Shown here piece by piece: positions 22,983-35,004 of a stretch of DNA of 64,000 bases. Position numbers and translations under genes: made by a program. A model generated the notes under the pieces. It did not search any database. It saw nothing but the letters and a program-made list of their open reading frames with translations, and was not told the DNA's origin. Each line of letters opens with the position of its first letter. Position 1 is the stretch's first letter. The DNA lies in contig QCBP01000004.1 in assembly GCA_003279055.1 (NCBI GenBank), forward strand, positions 43,409 to 107,408. The letters run 5' to 3'. Origin of the DNA: Prochlorococcus sp. AG-347-I21. Its GTDB lineage: Bacteria > Cyanobacteriota > Cyanobacteriia > PCC-6307 > Cyanobiaceae.

Positions 22983-24188
22983 ATGGGAGTCAGTAATAAA
23001 AATGCCCAAGATAATATCCAACCAAAGGGCAATAAAAAACCTCTTCAGGTACTTCACATAAGCAAGAAAGATACTCAAAAAATAGATAATGAGCAAACCA
23101 ATTCGCAAGAAGAAATTAAAAAAGAGGATATCGCAATCAAACCGCAAATCATTAAAAATGATTCAGTAAAAAAAATTGAGGACAATAATGAAAACATCAA
23201 GGATTTTGATATTTCTCAACAAAATTTAACTCAACAAGACTTAAATAGACCCCTTAATTTTTCTGAGCAAAACATAGATTTTCAATTAGAAAGAACAGTT
23301 GATGAATTCGATTTTGATGAAAGTGCTTTTTTGGAGGCTTTAAATGCAAATGAGCCAGTTGGGGCTACAGGAGAAACAATTTCAGGTAAGGTTATAGCAA
23401 TCGAAAGTGATGGACTATATGTTGACATTGGTGGAAAAGCACCTGGTTATATGCCCAAAAAAGAATGTGGTTTGGGTGTAATCACTAACTTTAAAGAAAA
23501 GTTTTCTATAGGCCTTGAAATGGAAGTTTTGGTTATCAAAGAACAAAATGCAGATGGCATGGTAACAGTGAGCGCAAGGGCATTAATTCTCAGGCAAAGT
23601 TGGGAGAAAGTATCAAGTTCCGCAAAAAATGGAGAATTAATTAACGTTTTAATTAATGGATTTAATAGAGGTGGACTTACTTGTGATGTAGATGGATTAA
23701 GAGGATTTATCCCAAGATCCCAACTTGAAGATGGTCAAGATTATCAATCTTTTGTTGGCAAAACTCTAAAAGTAGCGTTTGTTGAGGTGAATCCAGAATC
23801 CAGAAAATTAGTTCTCTCTGAAAAGAAAGCATCATTAGTCTCTAAACTTACAAGTTTAGAATTAGGTCAATTAATTGAAGGAGAAGTTTTAGCAGTAAAA
23901 CCATATGGCTTCTTTATAGATTTAGGGGGAGCTAGTGGACTTCTTCATCAATCCTCACTAACAAATGGATCGATTCGTTCTTTAAGAGAAGTTTTCAGAG
24001 AAGGGGAAATGATAAAAGCTTTAATATCTGAAATAGACCTCGAAAAAGGTCGTATTGGTCTCAATACAGCACTCTTAGAAAACTCTGCGGGAGAATTAAT
24101 TATTGATAAGCAAAAAGTTATGCAAGAAGCCACAGAGAGAGCACTAAAAACTAAAGCACTCTTCGATAAGAAAGAACAAGATAAATGA
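22983..24188 (+). CDS. S1-domain RNA-binding protein (ribosomal protein S1 homologue)
   Basis: 401 aa; repeated S1 domains (GKVIAIESDGLYVDIGGKAPGYMPKKE, GEVLAVKPYGFFIDLGGASGLLHQSSL). Confidence 0.88.
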   Translation: MGVSNKNAQDNIQPKGNKKPLQVLHISKKDTQKIDNEQTNSQEEIKKEDIAIKPQIIKNDSVKKIEDNNENIKDFDISQQNLTQQDLNRPLNFSEQNIDFQLERTVDEFDFDESAFLEALNANEPVGATGETISGKVIAIESDGLYVDIGGKAPGYMPKKECGLGVITNFKEKFSIGLEMEVLVIKEQNADGMVTVSARALILRQSWEKVSSSAKNGELINVLINGFNRGGLTCDVDGLRGFIPRSQLEDGQDYQSFVGKTLKVAFVEVNPESRKLVLSEKKASLVSKLTSLELGQLIEGEVLAVKPYGFFIDLGGASGLLHQSSLTNGSIRSLREVFREGEMIKALISEIDLEKGRIGLNTALLENSAGELIIDKQKVMQEATERALKTKALFDKKEQDK

Positions 24189-25090
24189 ACATTAATAAAA
24201 AAATGGAGTCAAGTCTTAAATTAAAAATTTCAGATTGGGAATTAGACTTTTACTCAAGGCCAATTATTGAATCAAATGGAAAAAAAAGGTGGGAATTAAT
24301 TATCTGCTCTACAAGAAGTTACAAAACACAAGATGTTTTTCTTTGGAATAAAAAGTGCCCTGCTAATGAGGTTAATTCAGTGTGGCTTACAAAGGCGCTA
24401 AATGAAGCAATAAATGAAGCAAAAAAACAAGGGTGGGATAAACCTTCTTTAGTTCGATTCTGGAGGTCGTCAATGAAATCGATCATTAAGAAATCTCTGG
24501 ATGCCGTAGGTATTGAGGCTATTGTAAGTAGGAGAACTTACAATTTATTAGATAGAATCGAATTTCTTGAAAAAGAGATTTATCCAAAGGAAAAAGGTTA
24601 TGTAAGAGGTGTATTAGCTCCTTCTTTTACTTCTAAAATGGAAAACTCTCCTACACCTCTACCAGAAGCAGTAAGAGGTGATGCTTTAACTATCTCTGAA
24701 ATATCAATTGGCGAATTAAAATCAGCAGAAAATTGGCCTATGGAATTTGGAGATATTTTCCCAATTCAGCAAGATTTAGATGATAATTACTTAGTTCCAG
24801 GATTAAGACTTTTTAGCAAAGATAGATCTTTGGCACTTTCTGCATGGTTTAGTTGTTTAGAACCTATTAAATTAGTCGTAAATAAGAACCAACTCATACT
24901 TGAAGCTTCAGAAGATGATAAGTGGCTGGTAACTGATTTACCAGAAAAAGATGCAAGCATTTTGAATACAAAGTTTTTAGAGAATAAAAAAAATTCTTTT
25001 GGTTATCAATTTATTTCCATACAGTCAACACCGTATATCGAAGAATTTGCAGGATTCTGGATCTTAAGAGATATTGAATTAATTTCATAA
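24185..25090 (+). CDS. Tab2/Atab2-family RNA-binding protein
   Basis: 301 aa; WELDFYSRPIIESNGKKRWELIICS, VRFWRSSMKSIIKKSLDAVGIEAIVSRRTYNL. Confidence 0.88.
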   Translation: MNINKKMESSLKLKISDWELDFYSRPIIESNGKKRWELIICSTRSYKTQDVFLWNKKCPANEVNSVWLTKALNEAINEAKKQGWDKPSLVRFWRSSMKSIIKKSLDAVGIEAIVSRRTYNLLDRIEFLEKEIYPKEKGYVRGVLAPSFTSKMENSPTPLPEAVRGDALTISEISIGELKSAENWPMEFGDIFPIQQDLDDNYLVPGLRLFSKDRSLALSAWFSCLEPIKLVVNKNQLILEASEDDKWLVTDLPEKDASILNTKFLENKKNSFGYQFISIQSTPYIEEFAGFWILRDIELIS

Positions 25091-25319
25091 ATTCAGTTTA
25101 GGAGCAGGAACTATTCCTTACAAAGAAATATATTTCTCAAAAGATGAAATTTATATTCAAAACAAAAAATTTGAGTATTATTCATCACCTATTCTTAGTC
25201 AAAATAATTTCAAACATGCATACTTCACGAAGTCTTGCTCTGAGAAATTTCTTCAATTATTAGGGAATCACTTTAATAAAAATTCCATAAATTGTGTTTC
25301 CAATCAAATTCACAGTAAT

Positions 25320-25895
25320 GTGATAGTGTTTGGATCTAATTCGCAAAAAGGAACTAAGACTGATGCAGATGGTCTCGTTGGCAATAAATGCAGTCAAAAC
25401 TTATGGGTTTACACAGCCGATTGTATGCCAATATTTTTTGCAGATAAAAGGACAAGAAATGTAGCGACCTTACATTGTGGAAGAAAAGGTTTAGAAAAAA
25501 AAATAATAAAAAATCTGGTAAAAATTTTCGATACTTTTGGGACATCTAGAGATGACTTACTTGTTGCAATAGGACCAGCGATTTCTAAGGAACATTATCT
25601 AGTTGATAAAATGACACTCAAAGAATTTTATAGAAAGGCCGAAAACAAAAACATAACTGTCAAATTTACTAAAACTAAAAAAGATCTTTGTTTTAGTGAT
25701 TCAAATCACATCAGAGAGCAAAACTTAAATAAACTTGATCTAAAAAGATCTGCCTATAAACAACTTTTAAATGAGAACATCCCTCGTACAAATATAGATA
25801 TCTCAAATTTATGCACATACAAATTCAATAATGAATTTTATTCCTATAGAAGGAGCAAAACAATCTCGAGACAATGGAATCTTATTTGCTCATAA
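25320..25895 (+). CDS. YfiH/PgeF-family polyphenol oxidase (laccase-domain) protein; true 5' end probably upstream
   Basis: ADCMPIFFADKRTRNVATLHCGRKGLEKK and AIGPAISKEHYLVD family motifs. The open frame extends upstream to 25083 with N-terminal family-like sequence but no ATG/GTG/TTG (see findings). Confidence 0.8.
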   Translation: MIVFGSNSQKGTKTDADGLVGNKCSQNLWVYTADCMPIFFADKRTRNVATLHCGRKGLEKKIIKNLVKIFDTFGTSRDDLLVAIGPAISKEHYLVDKMTLKEFYRKAENKNITVKFTKTKKDLCFSDSNHIREQNLNKLDLKRSAYKQLLNENIPRTNIDISNLCTYKFNNEFYSYRRSKTISRQWNLICS

Positions 25896-25901
25896 AGATA
25901 A

Positions 25902-26252
25902 TTAACTTGGACAAATTTCACCAGTTAAGTCTTTAGCAACTAATAATTCGGTCATCTCCTTAGTACCTTTTATATTAAAAACTTTTGCTAACAAAATATT
26001 CTCTTTGAAACCAAAGGGTTTTATTTTCACTTTGCTTCCCCTTGGGAATTCTTTCTTAAGTAAATTAGTTGCTTCAAGCTCATCATTTTCATTTACATCT
26101 ACACAAAATAATCCAATCGTTAAATTCCTATTTTGATCCCCCACCAAAATAGTATTTGAACTTTTAATTTGAAGAATTTCAGCCGAGTTAACTATTACAG
26201 GATTAAAAATAATCAAGCAGACTATAATTAAAAATTTTGATAATTTTTTCAA
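25902..26252 (-). CDS. Small exported SNase-like (thermonuclease-fold) protein
   Basis: 116 aa; signal-peptide-like N-terminus, then ILQIKSSNTILVG...ATNLLKKEFPRGSKVKIKP. Confidence 0.55.
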   Translation of the reverse strand: MKKLSKFLIIVCLIIFNPVIVNSAEILQIKSSNTILVGDQNRNLTIGLFCVDVNENDELEATNLLKKEFPRGSKVKIKPFGFKENILLAKVFNIKGTKEMTELLVAKDLTGEICPS

Positions 26253-26318
26253 TTCAGAAATATCTAAGATTTGAATTATATTAAAGTTAATTTTTTGTAA
26301 AAGATGGATTTAAAAAAA

Positions 26319-28082
26319 TTAATCTTCACAATTAACATATCCAACCATTTGAGCATTACTTTTACCAGGAGGAACCATTGGATAACAATTTTCACCTCTT
26401 CTAACAAGAATATTAATTAAGGCAGGGCCGTCATGATCAAGCGCACTTTTTAATTCATTCTGTAATTGTTTTCTATCAGAAATTAAGTATCCTTTAACTC
26501 CAAAAGATTCAGCAAGTTTTACAAAATCAGGTTCACCACAACTCATATCAGATGAGGAATATCTCTCATCGTAGAAACTTTCCTGCCACTGTCTTACCAT
26601 CCCTTGCCAGCGATTATTGATAATAATCAATTTCACCATTAGACCATATTGAGATAAAGTACCTAATTCTTGAATATTCATTAAGACACTTGCATCTCCT
26701 GCAATACAAATTACATCTGAATTAGGCAAGGCTGCTTTTACTCCAATTGCCGCTGGCAATCCAAAACCCATAGTTCCTAACCCTGCGCTACTAATCCATT
26801 TTCTTGGAGAATTCCTAAGATATTGAGCGGCCCACATCTGATGTTGTCCTACATCTGTAGTTACGTAGGCTTCTGGTGAAAGTTCCCTCACTTTTAAAAG
26901 AACTTCCTGTGGATAAATTTCTCCTTCTTTAGGCGGGTCATATAAAGGGTGTTTATTTTTCCAAAAATCAATTTTTTCTAACCAGTTTTTCGTCCGACAA
27001 GTAAATTTATTTTTTAGAGATTGCTCATTAATTTTTAGAACAGCTTTTGAAACATCAGAAACAATTGCAACATCTACACGTCTATTTTTATTAACTTCTG
27101 CTGGGTCAATATCTATGTGAATTACCTTTGAATTAGGTGCAAAAGTATCTAATTTTCCTGTCACCCTATCATCAAATCTGGCTCCAATAGCAATTAAAAG
27201 ATCGCATTCTGTAACAGCGAAATTTGCGTAAGCCGTTCCATGCATTCCTAACATCCCTACTGATAAATTGTCTTTTTCATCAAAAGCGCCCTTCCCCATC
27301 AAGGTTGTGGTAACTGGTATTTGATAATTCTTAGCCAAAGTTTTTATTTCATCATGAGCCCCTGAAGATATTGCCCCACCTCCTACATATAGAAGAGGTC
27401 TTTCAGAATCTTCTATTAATTTAATTGCTTTATTGATATCGCAATCATTAATTTCTCCATTCCTTTTAAATCCTTTAGGAATAATCTCACCAGGCAAAAC
27501 TCTTTGGTAATTAAAGAACTCCTGACCTACATCTTTGGGTATATCAATTAAGACAGGGCCAGGTCTTCCAGATGAGGCTATAAAAAAAGCTTCAGAAACT
27601 ATTTTCGCGATATCTGAAGGATCTCTTATTACCCATGAATGTTTCACTATTGGTAGAGTTATACCAAAAATATCAGTTTCTTGAAAAGCATCTGTCCCTA
27701 TAGCAGGTCTTGGAACTTGACCTGTAACTACAACTAGGGGGACTGAATCCATTTGCGCAGTTGCAATTCCAGTTACCAAATTTGTTGCACCTGGGCCTGA
27801 GGTCCCAAAACATACTCCTACTTCGCCAGTTGACCTTGCATATCCATCAGCAGCATGTGAACCACCTTGTTCATGCCTAACCATATAATGCTTTAACCAA
27901 CCTTCTTGTTCGGCCTTATGTACGGCATCATATATTGGTAGTATGGCTCCTCCAGGATATCCAAATATAACTTTTACCCCATGAATTTTTAGAGAATCCA
28001 TTAGTGCATCTGCACCAGTTATCCAAACTGGATTTTCATGTTTTGAACTACCCTTTGAAAAGGATCTCGAAGTAAGGGTCAC
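26319..28082 (-). CDS. ilvB: Acetolactate synthase large subunit
   Basis: 587 aa; [46 protein letters not shown]. Confidence 0.97.
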   Translation of the reverse strand: MTLTSRSFSKGSSKHENPVWITGADALMDSLKIHGVKVIFGYPGGAILPIYDAVHKAEQEGWLKHYMVRHEQGGSHAADGYARSTGEVGVCFGTSGPGATNLVTGIATAQMDSVPLVVVTGQVPRPAIGTDAFQETDIFGITLPIVKHSWVIRDPSDIAKIVSEAFFIASSGRPGPVLIDIPKDVGQEFFNYQRVLPGEIIPKGFKRNGEINDCDINKAIKLIEDSERPLLYVGGGAISSGAHDEIKTLAKNYQIPVTTTLMGKGAFDEKDNLSVGMLGMHGTAYANFAVTECDLLIAIGARFDDRVTGKLDTFAPNSKVIHIDIDPAEVNKNRRVDVAIVSDVSKAVLKINEQSLKNKFTCRTKNWLEKIDFWKNKHPLYDPPKEGEIYPQEVLLKVRELSPEAYVTTDVGQHQMWAAQYLRNSPRKWISSAGLGTMGFGLPAAIGVKAALPNSDVICIAGDASVLMNIQELGTLSQYGLMVKLIIINNRWQGMVRQWQESFYDERYSSSDMSCGEPDFVKLAESFGVKGYLISDRKQLQNELKSALDHDGPALINILVRRGENCYPMVPPGKSNAQMVGYVNCED

Positions 28083-28218
28083 TAAAGAAATTCAATATTT
28101 ACTATAAATATTAAACTTAATTAAATACTTTTGCCTCATTTAGAAATGTAATGTCAGAAATGTATCCAAAAAAATCTTTCAATAAATTTAAAATTTACAA
28201 ATAAATATCATTTGTTCT

Positions 28219-29394
28219 TTATAAAATGCCTAGCTTATGTAGAGGTCCAGAGCCTGAAATAAGTTCAATAAAAAGCACAAGAAAAATAATCATAGCAACC
28301 CTTCCGTTCCAAACCTCTGAACTATTATTCCAGCCCCACTGCCACTTCTCTTGGGGATAAAGTTTAACTTTTTCAGGTAACTGTGAAGCCTCCTCTATAT
28401 TAACTAGAGGCCCTTCCAAGCAGGAAATTACAAGATCACTAAGACCTTCAATAAAAGTAGGATGAGTATTTAGAGCCTTAACTCTCCGAAAGTTTTTAAT
28501 ACCAGCCTTTTCAGCAATTTCTTTATATTCAATATCAATTTCTTGCAATGTTTCGATATGCTCTCCAACGAAACTTATAGGAACCACAATTAAATCATTA
28601 ACTTGTGACCTTCCAAGTTCAGCTAACACTTCTTCTGTGTAAGGCTTCAACCATTCAACAGGCCCAACTCTACTTTGATAAGAAAGTGTATGAGGGTTAC
28701 TATGCCCTAAACATTTTTCCAGCTCATTTACAATTAATAAAGAACAATCTTCAATTTGTTGTTTATAAGGGTCTCCAGCTTCATCTACATAACTCTTAGG
28801 AACTCCATGAGCAGTAAAAAATATATGAGCTTCTGAAGGTGATTCACAATGTGAAATTTGTTCAGAAATTAATTCGACCATAGACTTTAAATAACCTGAT
28901 TGACTGAACCAACTCCTTACACATCTCATTGGAACCTTCTTGAATTCAGCATCAGAATCTCGCAATTTCTTTAATTCCCTAAAGCTCGAACCACTAGTAC
29001 TTATTGAAAAATGTGGATACAAGGGTATTACAACAACTTGATTTATGCCATCTGCTTTCATATCGGCAATTGCTGATTCGGTAAAAGGATGCCAATACCT
29101 CATAGCGATATAGGTAGTAGCATTAAACCCTTTGTCCCTTAATTTAGATTGTAATTCTCTTGCTTGTTGTTCAGTTATCCTTCTGATAGGTGAACCTCCA
29201 CCTATAGAGAGGTAGGCCTGTTGTGAAGTAGTACTCCTAAGCGTACTAATTAACCAAGCTAGGGGTTTCTGAAAAACAGGGAATGGGGTCCTGATTATTT
29301 CTGGATCAGAAAAGAGATTATATAAGAATGGGCCTACATCAGTAATGCGTTCAGGCCCTCCTAAATTCATTAGTAAGACGCCTATTTTATCCAT
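28219..29394 (-). CDS. hemH: Ferrochelatase with C-terminal chlorophyll a/b-binding-like helix
   Basis: 391 aa; [31 protein letters not shown]-terminal [33 protein letters not shown]. Confidence 0.97.
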   Translation of the reverse strand: MDKIGVLLMNLGGPERITDVGPFLYNLFSDPEIIRTPFPVFQKPLAWLISTLRSTTSQQAYLSIGGGSPIRRITEQQARELQSKLRDKGFNATTYIAMRYWHPFTESAIADMKADGINQVVVIPLYPHFSISTSGSSFRELKKLRDSDAEFKKVPMRCVRSWFSQSGYLKSMVELISEQISHCESPSEAHIFFTAHGVPKSYVDEAGDPYKQQIEDCSLLIVNELEKCLGHSNPHTLSYQSRVGPVEWLKPYTEEVLAELGRSQVNDLIVVPISFVGEHIETLQEIDIEYKEIAEKAGIKNFRRVKALNTHPTFIEGLSDLVISCLEGPLVNIEEASQLPEKVKLYPQEKWQWGWNNSSEVWNGRVAMIIFLVLFIELISGSGPLHKLGIL

Positions 29395-29459
29395 TTAAAA
29401 TTTATGGAGATTGAAAATCAACATTTAAAACGTCATTATATGGACAATTATATAAGTAA

Positions 29460-30629
29460 ATGAACGTAATTCAGGAAATTAATAATGTCAATGATAAATT
29501 TGCTACTCAAGGCAGCAAGCTAAAAATTGAGAAAAGAGGAGAGAAATTAAATATCCGTGGTTCACTACCCTCTAAGGAAGATAAAAATAACTTTAAAATT
29601 CAAAGAATATCTCTTGGTTTAAAGGCTGATATTTCTGGATTAGAGGAGGCCAAAAAAAAATTACAATTAATCAATTTGCAATTGGAATTGAATCAATTTG
29701 ATTGGATTAATTGGATAGGCAAACCTTATAAAAAAGAAATAAAAGATGGTTGTGAATTCCCAAATAGATTAAATCAATTTGAGGAATTTTTTTTTAAAGA
29801 AAATAAAAGCGATTTTCGAACCAGCACTAGAAAAACCACTTGGAGAAGTTCTTACAAACCATATATGAAAAGAATCCTAAATATCTACAATGACTATGAG
29901 AATGAAGCTTTAGAAAAAATATTTCAAAAAACACTTGAAAGTTATAAAGAAGGTACCAGAAGTAGGAAACAATGCGCTACTTCTTTAAGTGTTTTGGCTA
30001 AGTTTTTGGACATTAAACTACCAGAAGATTGGAAATTAAATTCTAGAGGATATGGTCTGAACAAAGCAGGATTTAGGGATCTACCTAAAGACGAATTAAT
30101 AGAAAAACTATGGGAGACGATACCAAACAAGTCTTGGAAATTTGTTTTTGGTCTGATGGCTACATATGGATTAAGGAATCATGAAGTATTTTTTTGTGAT
30201 TTAAGTTCTCTTACTAATTTTGGGGACAAAATTATTAGAGTTTTACCTACGACTAAAACTGGGGAACATCAAGTTTGGCCATTTCATCCTGAATGGGTGG
30301 AAAAGTTCGAATTATCAAAACTTGGTGAGAATCCAGAACTTCTGCCAAATATTAATAGAGACCTTAAACTTACAACCTTACAGAATATTGGAAAAAAAAT
30401 TACAGACCAGTTTAATCGTTACTCTTTACAAATAAAACCTTATGATCTAAGGCATGCTTGGGCAGTTAGAACAATTTTTTATGATTTACCTGATACTGTG
30501 GCTGCCAGAATGATGGGACATTCGGTTAGTTTACACACTCAAACTTATCACCACTGGATTACTAAAAGAGATCAACAACAGGCAGTAAATAATGCACTTC
30601 TAAAAGTTAAAAGAGTTAAAAATATTTAA
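29460..30629 (+). CDS. Tyrosine recombinase/phage-integrase family protein
   Basis: 389 aa; GLRNHEVFF, LRHAWAVR, RMMGHSVSLHTQTYHHW match R...HxxR...H...Y catalytic pattern. Confidence 0.85.
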   Translation: MNVIQEINNVNDKFATQGSKLKIEKRGEKLNIRGSLPSKEDKNNFKIQRISLGLKADISGLEEAKKKLQLINLQLELNQFDWINWIGKPYKKEIKDGCEFPNRLNQFEEFFFKENKSDFRTSTRKTTWRSSYKPYMKRILNIYNDYENEALEKIFQKTLESYKEGTRSRKQCATSLSVLAKFLDIKLPEDWKLNSRGYGLNKAGFRDLPKDELIEKLWETIPNKSWKFVFGLMATYGLRNHEVFFCDLSSLTNFGDKIIRVLPTTKTGEHQVWPFHPEWVEKFELSKLGENPELLPNINRDLKLTTLQNIGKKITDQFNRYSLQIKPYDLRHAWAVRTIFYDLPDTVAARMMGHSVSLHTQTYHHWITKRDQQQAVNNALLKVKRVKNI

Positions 30630-30663
30630 AGATTTATAATAATTAAATAAAAATAAGGGTCAT

Positions 30664-31356
30664 ATGCAAGAAAAACCTTCATCTTCCGAGAAAATATTTA
30701 ACCTCGATAATCAAGCAAATAAACTTGGAATGGGAGGTAAATTATCACCTGATATCGATGAGAGCTCATATAAAAAAAGAATGCAGCAAAGAAAAGATAT
30801 TCAAGCCGAAAGACTACAAATTAGAAAAACAAAAAAAGGATTATTGATTGTTTTCACAGGAAATGGCAAGGGCAAGACAACTGCATCTTTAGGTATGGCT
30901 TTAAGGACAATAGGGCATGGCTATAAAGTAGCAATAATTCAATTTATCAAAGGAGGCTGGACCACTGGAGAGGAAAAAGCACTTAAAAACTTGTCTTCAA
31001 ACATATCTTGGCATTCATTAGGAGAGGGATTTACTTGGGAAACACAAGACAGAATAAGAGATGAAAAATTAGTTCAAGAGGCGTGGCAACTAGCTAAAAA
31101 ATACATACAAAACGAATCTTATAAACTTATCATTCTTGATGAAATTAATATTGCGACAAAACTTGGTTATCTTGCACCCGAAGAAATAATCACTTTTTTA
31201 AAAAGCTTAAATAATAGAAAAAATCATATCGTTCTAACTGGAAGGGGAGCATCTGATTTAATCATCAATTACGCTGATCTAGTTACAGAAATGAAACTAA
31301 TAAGACATCCTTTCAAAGAGCAAGGAATCAAAGCACAAAAGTGCGTTGAATTTTAG
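30664..31356 (+). CDS. cobO: Cob(I)alamin adenosyltransferase, CobO/BtuR type
   Basis: 230 aa; LIVFTGNGKGKTTASLGMALRTIGHGYKVAIIQFIKGGW, ILDEINIA. Confidence 0.94.
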   Translation: MQEKPSSSEKIFNLDNQANKLGMGGKLSPDIDESSYKKRMQQRKDIQAERLQIRKTKKGLLIVFTGNGKGKTTASLGMALRTIGHGYKVAIIQFIKGGWTTGEEKALKNLSSNISWHSLGEGFTWETQDRIRDEKLVQEAWQLAKKYIQNESYKLIILDEINIATKLGYLAPEEIITFLKSLNNRKNHIVLTGRGASDLIINYADLVTEMKLIRHPFKEQGIKAQKCVEF

Positions 31357-31482
31357 TTGAAGTAAATTTTGTTGGAATTTTATTTAGGCAGGTTTAGAAA
31401 TGTTTAAAGACGCAAGCAATATCTGAACAAAAAATAAATTTGGCACATTTACTTGCTAATGTCTTAAAAGTACAATTATTGA

Positions 31483-32187
31483 ATGACTTACAAAAGAGTT
31501 CTCTTAAAACTTAGTGGTGAAGCACTAATGGGTGAAAAACCTTATGGTATTGATCCTGCTATAGTTCAATCAATTGCAGAGGATGTTTCAAAAGTAGTAG
31601 AAAATAATGTACAACTTGCAATAGTTGTTGGTGGTGGAAACATTTTTAGGGGGCTTAAAGGATCTGCAGATGGAATGGATCGCGCAACTGCTGATTATGT
31701 AGGGATGCTAGCAACAGTAATGAACGCAATTTCACTTCAAGATGGTCTTGAAAGAGTAGGAGTTGCAACCAGAGTGCAAACAGCAATCGAAATGCAGGAA
31801 ATTGCCGAACCCTACATCAGAAGAAGAGCCATGAGGCACCTAGAAAAAGGTAGAGTTGTAGTTTTCGGAGGAGGATGCGGAAATCCATTTTTTACAACTG
31901 ATACTACGGCAGCTTTGAGGGCAGCAGAGATAAACGCTGAAGTTGTTATGAAGGCTACTAAGGTTGATGGAGTATACGATCGTGATCCAAATCAATTTAA
32001 AGATGCAAAAAAATATTCCTCTCTCAGTTATCAACAAGTTCTTAGTGATGAAATTGCAGTAATGGACAGTACTGCGATTGCACTTTGCAAAGATAATAAT
32101 ATCCCAATTATGGTTTTTGATATATTCAAAAAAGGGAACATTTCTAAAGCTGTTGCTGGTGAGCCAATAGGCTCTTTAATTAGTTAA
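31483..32187 (+). CDS. pyrH: UMP kinase
   Basis: 234 aa; [32 protein letters not shown]. Confidence 0.97.
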   Translation: MTYKRVLLKLSGEALMGEKPYGIDPAIVQSIAEDVSKVVENNVQLAIVVGGGNIFRGLKGSADGMDRATADYVGMLATVMNAISLQDGLERVGVATRVQTAIEMQEIAEPYIRRRAMRHLEKGRVVVFGGGCGNPFFTTDTTAALRAAEINAEVVMKATKVDGVYDRDPNQFKDAKKYSSLSYQQVLSDEIAVMDSTAIALCKDNNIPIMVFDIFKKGNISKAVAGEPIGSLIS

Positions 32188-32209
32188 ATATCATTAAATT
32201 TTTTTAATT

Positions 32210-32758
32210 ATGAAAGAAAAAGAAATTCAAGAAAATATGAATAAAAGTATTGAAGCCACACAAAGAAACTTTAATACAATTAGGACAGGTAGAGCTAATG
32301 CTTCTTTGTTAGACAGAGTAAGTGTTGAGTACTACGGAGCAGAAACACCAATCAAATCGCTTGCCACTATAAGCACTGTTGATTCACAAACAATCTCAAT
32401 ACAACCATTTGATATTTCATGTTTACAAGCGATAGAGAAATCTATTTCTATGAGTGATTTAGGTATTACTCCAAATAATGATGGGAAAGTAATAAGAATA
32501 AATGTTCCTCCTTTAACAGAAGAAAGAAGAAAAGAATTCTGTAAATTAGCCTCTAAATATGCTGAGGAAGGAAAAGTAGCCTTGAGAAATATCAGAAGAG
32601 ATGCTGTTGATAAAGAAAAAAAAGACGAAAAAGATGGCCTTATTTCAATTGACGAATCGAGAGATAATCAATCTGAAATTCAGAAAATTACTGATAAATA
32701 TATAGCTTTAATAGAAACTAAATTGTCTGAGAAAGAGAAGGAAATCCTAAAAGTTTGA
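32210..32758 (+). CDS. frr: Ribosome recycling factor
   Basis: 182 aa; [36 protein letters not shown]. Confidence 0.97.
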   Translation: MKEKEIQENMNKSIEATQRNFNTIRTGRANASLLDRVSVEYYGAETPIKSLATISTVDSQTISIQPFDISCLQAIEKSISMSDLGITPNNDGKVIRINVPPLTEERRKEFCKLASKYAEEGKVALRNIRRDAVDKEKKDEKDGLISIDESRDNQSEIQKITDKYIALIETKLSEKEKEILKV

Positions 32759-33888
32759 CAGAATTTGACGTTGTAATAATTGGTGGAGGTCTATCAGGAT
32801 CTACCACTGCTCTTAACCTATCAAAGAAAGGATATTCAGTTTTAATTATTGAAAAAGAAAAATCTCAAGATTACAAACCATGTGCAGGTGGGATGGCATC
32901 TTCAATGCAAAGATTTCTTCCTTTAGATATAAAAGATTCCATAGAATCAAAAATTAAGAATGTTGAATTCAGGTGGAAGGCTTCAGATCATGTAACTGCT
33001 GATCTGACTGGTGAATCCCCATTTTGGATTATTAAAAGAGAGAAGCTTGATCAATTATTACTTGATGAGTCATTGAGTAATGGAGTTCAGGTAAAAAGAC
33101 CATTGTTGATAGAAAAAATCATAAAAAAAAATGATAAATGGGAAATTACTTGCAAAAACAAAATAAAATATATTACAGAATTTCTTGTAATTGCAGATGG
33201 GTCCCAATCGAAATGGGCTGGTTATTTCAATTTAGGGGCAAGAAAACCAAAATTTGCGAACACAATCTCATTAAGATTGAGAGGTTTAGGTGAAATACCT
33301 AGAGATGCAGTTAGATTCGAGTTTGGATTTATAAAATATGGTTTTGCATGGGCGTTCCCCTTAAGAGAAAGCTTAAATATTGGTCTAGGTACTTTTATAA
33401 ATAATGGTCCCCTACAAAATCAGGCTATAAACAAACAAGTAATCAGAAGCTTCGGTTTTGATGATTTTCCTCTTGAAACAATTAGTAAAAAACTGAGGAT
33501 ATGGAATGGCTTCCACCCGATTAATGGTGACAAAGTTCTAGCGGTTGGAGATGCAGCATCACTATGTGATCCATTTTTAGCTGAAGGAATTAGACCATCT
33601 TTAATTAGCAGTTTTTATGCTGCAGAATATATAGATCAGTGCCTATCAGGAAAAGAAGAAAATCTAAATCTTTATACGAAAAAAATTAACGATATTTGGG
33701 GGAAATCAATGGCTTGGGGGAGGAGAATAGCCCAAGTATTTTATAGATTTCCCAGAACTGGATACCAATTAGGTGTCAAAAGAAAAACAGCACCTAAACG
33801 TATTGCTCAAATATTATCAGGAGAAATGAGTTATGAAGATATTGCAAAAAGAGTTATCAGAAGACTTTTATCAAAAAGTGAGTCTTAA
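32755..33888 (+). CDS. Geranylgeranyl reductase-family FAD-dependent oxidoreductase
   Basis: 377 aa; [51 protein letters not shown]. Confidence 0.85.
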   Translation: MTEFDVVIIGGGLSGSTTALNLSKKGYSVLIIEKEKSQDYKPCAGGMASSMQRFLPLDIKDSIESKIKNVEFRWKASDHVTADLTGESPFWIIKREKLDQLLLDESLSNGVQVKRPLLIEKIIKKNDKWEITCKNKIKYITEFLVIADGSQSKWAGYFNLGARKPKFANTISLRLRGLGEIPRDAVRFEFGFIKYGFAWAFPLRESLNIGLGTFINNGPLQNQAINKQVIRSFGFDDFPLETISKKLRIWNGFHPINGDKVLAVGDAASLCDPFLAEGIRPSLISSFYAAEYIDQCLSGKEENLNLYTKKINDIWGKSMAWGRRIAQVFYRFPRTGYQLGVKRKTAPKRIAQILSGEMSYEDIAKRVIRRLLSKSES

Positions 33889-33912
33889 TTCTTTCTCAAT
33901 TCAAACTTAAAT

Positions 33913-34914
33913 TTAGTTAGCAGAAATCAATTTTTGATTTTTAATTTCTGAATATCTCTTAAGTAGCAGATCTTCCAATTCTTCTATAGCCTTACTGAAT
34001 CCAGTAATACCTTCACTAAGCTTTTCACTTGCCATTTGATCTTCTAACATGCTTAATCTGAAATCTCTTTCTTCAAATTCGTAGTCAATAGAATGATTTA
34101 TTTGGGAACTTACATCTAATTTCCTGACTAACTCTCCTTTTTCTTTTTTTAGTTCCTCAAGAAATTTTGGTGCAATTGTTAAAAGATCGCAACCTGCTAA
34201 CTCTTTTATTTCATCAAGATTTCTGAAACTCGCTCCCATTACTTCTGTCTTGAATCGCTTTTCTTTAAAGTAATTGTATATTTGTGTAACCGAAATGACA
34301 CCAGGGTCTTCAGCACCAACAAAACTAGTTTTACCAGTTTTTGCTTTATGCCAATCCAATATACGGCCAACGAACGGAGAAATTAGAGTTATCTTTGCAT
34401 TGGCACAAGTTACCGCTTGGCAGAAATTAAAAAGTAAAGTTAAGTTGCACCTAATACCCTCTTTTTCCAAAATTTCTGCTGCCTTAATTCCCTCCCAAGT
34501 TGCAGCAATCTTAATCAAAATTCTTTCCTTTTCAATTCCAAAATTTTTATAAAGATTGATCAATTTTCTCGCTTTTTCTACCGTAGCTTCGGTGTCAAAG
34601 CTGAGTCTTGCATCAACTTCTGTAGATACTCGCCCTGAAATAATTTTCAATATTTCTTTTCCAAAAAAAACGGAAACTTGATCAACAGTTTCTTTAATTA
34701 ATTCACTTTCGGAAAATCCTTGGGACAATGTTTTTTCTGAACTGTCTAAAGCTTTATCAATTAATTTCACATAATCAGGATTCTTTGCGGCAGCAAGTAT
34801 TAGAGATGGATTGGTGGTGGCATCTCTTGGTTGAAATTTTTTTATCGAATCTAAATCTCCCGTATCAGCAACAACAACAGTCATTGAGGACAATTGTTCT
34901 AAAATTGATTTCAT
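33913..34914 (-). CDS. tal: Transaldolase
   Basis: 333 aa; [31 protein letters not shown]. Confidence 0.96.
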   Translation of the reverse strand: MKSILEQLSSMTVVVADTGDLDSIKKFQPRDATTNPSLILAAAKNPDYVKLIDKALDSSEKTLSQGFSESELIKETVDQVSVFFGKEILKIISGRVSTEVDARLSFDTEATVEKARKLINLYKNFGIEKERILIKIAATWEGIKAAEILEKEGIRCNLTLLFNFCQAVTCANAKITLISPFVGRILDWHKAKTGKTSFVGAEDPGVISVTQIYNYFKEKRFKTEVMGASFRNLDEIKELAGCDLLTIAPKFLEELKKEKGELVRKLDVSSQINHSIDYEFEERDFRLSMLEDQMASEKLSEGITGFSKAIEELEDLLLKRYSEIKNQKLISAN

Positions 34915-35004
34915 GTCTAGATAATCATATATATAAATAAACTAGCTTTAATTCCTGATGAAATCATCAGATAGTGAATTAAATATTTATAAAATTGGAA
35001 AATT

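Noticed and set aside
29460-30629. Prophage or genomic island around the integrase-family gene
   Set aside because: Neighbours are core genes, with no att-like repeats, tRNA, or phage structural genes seen.
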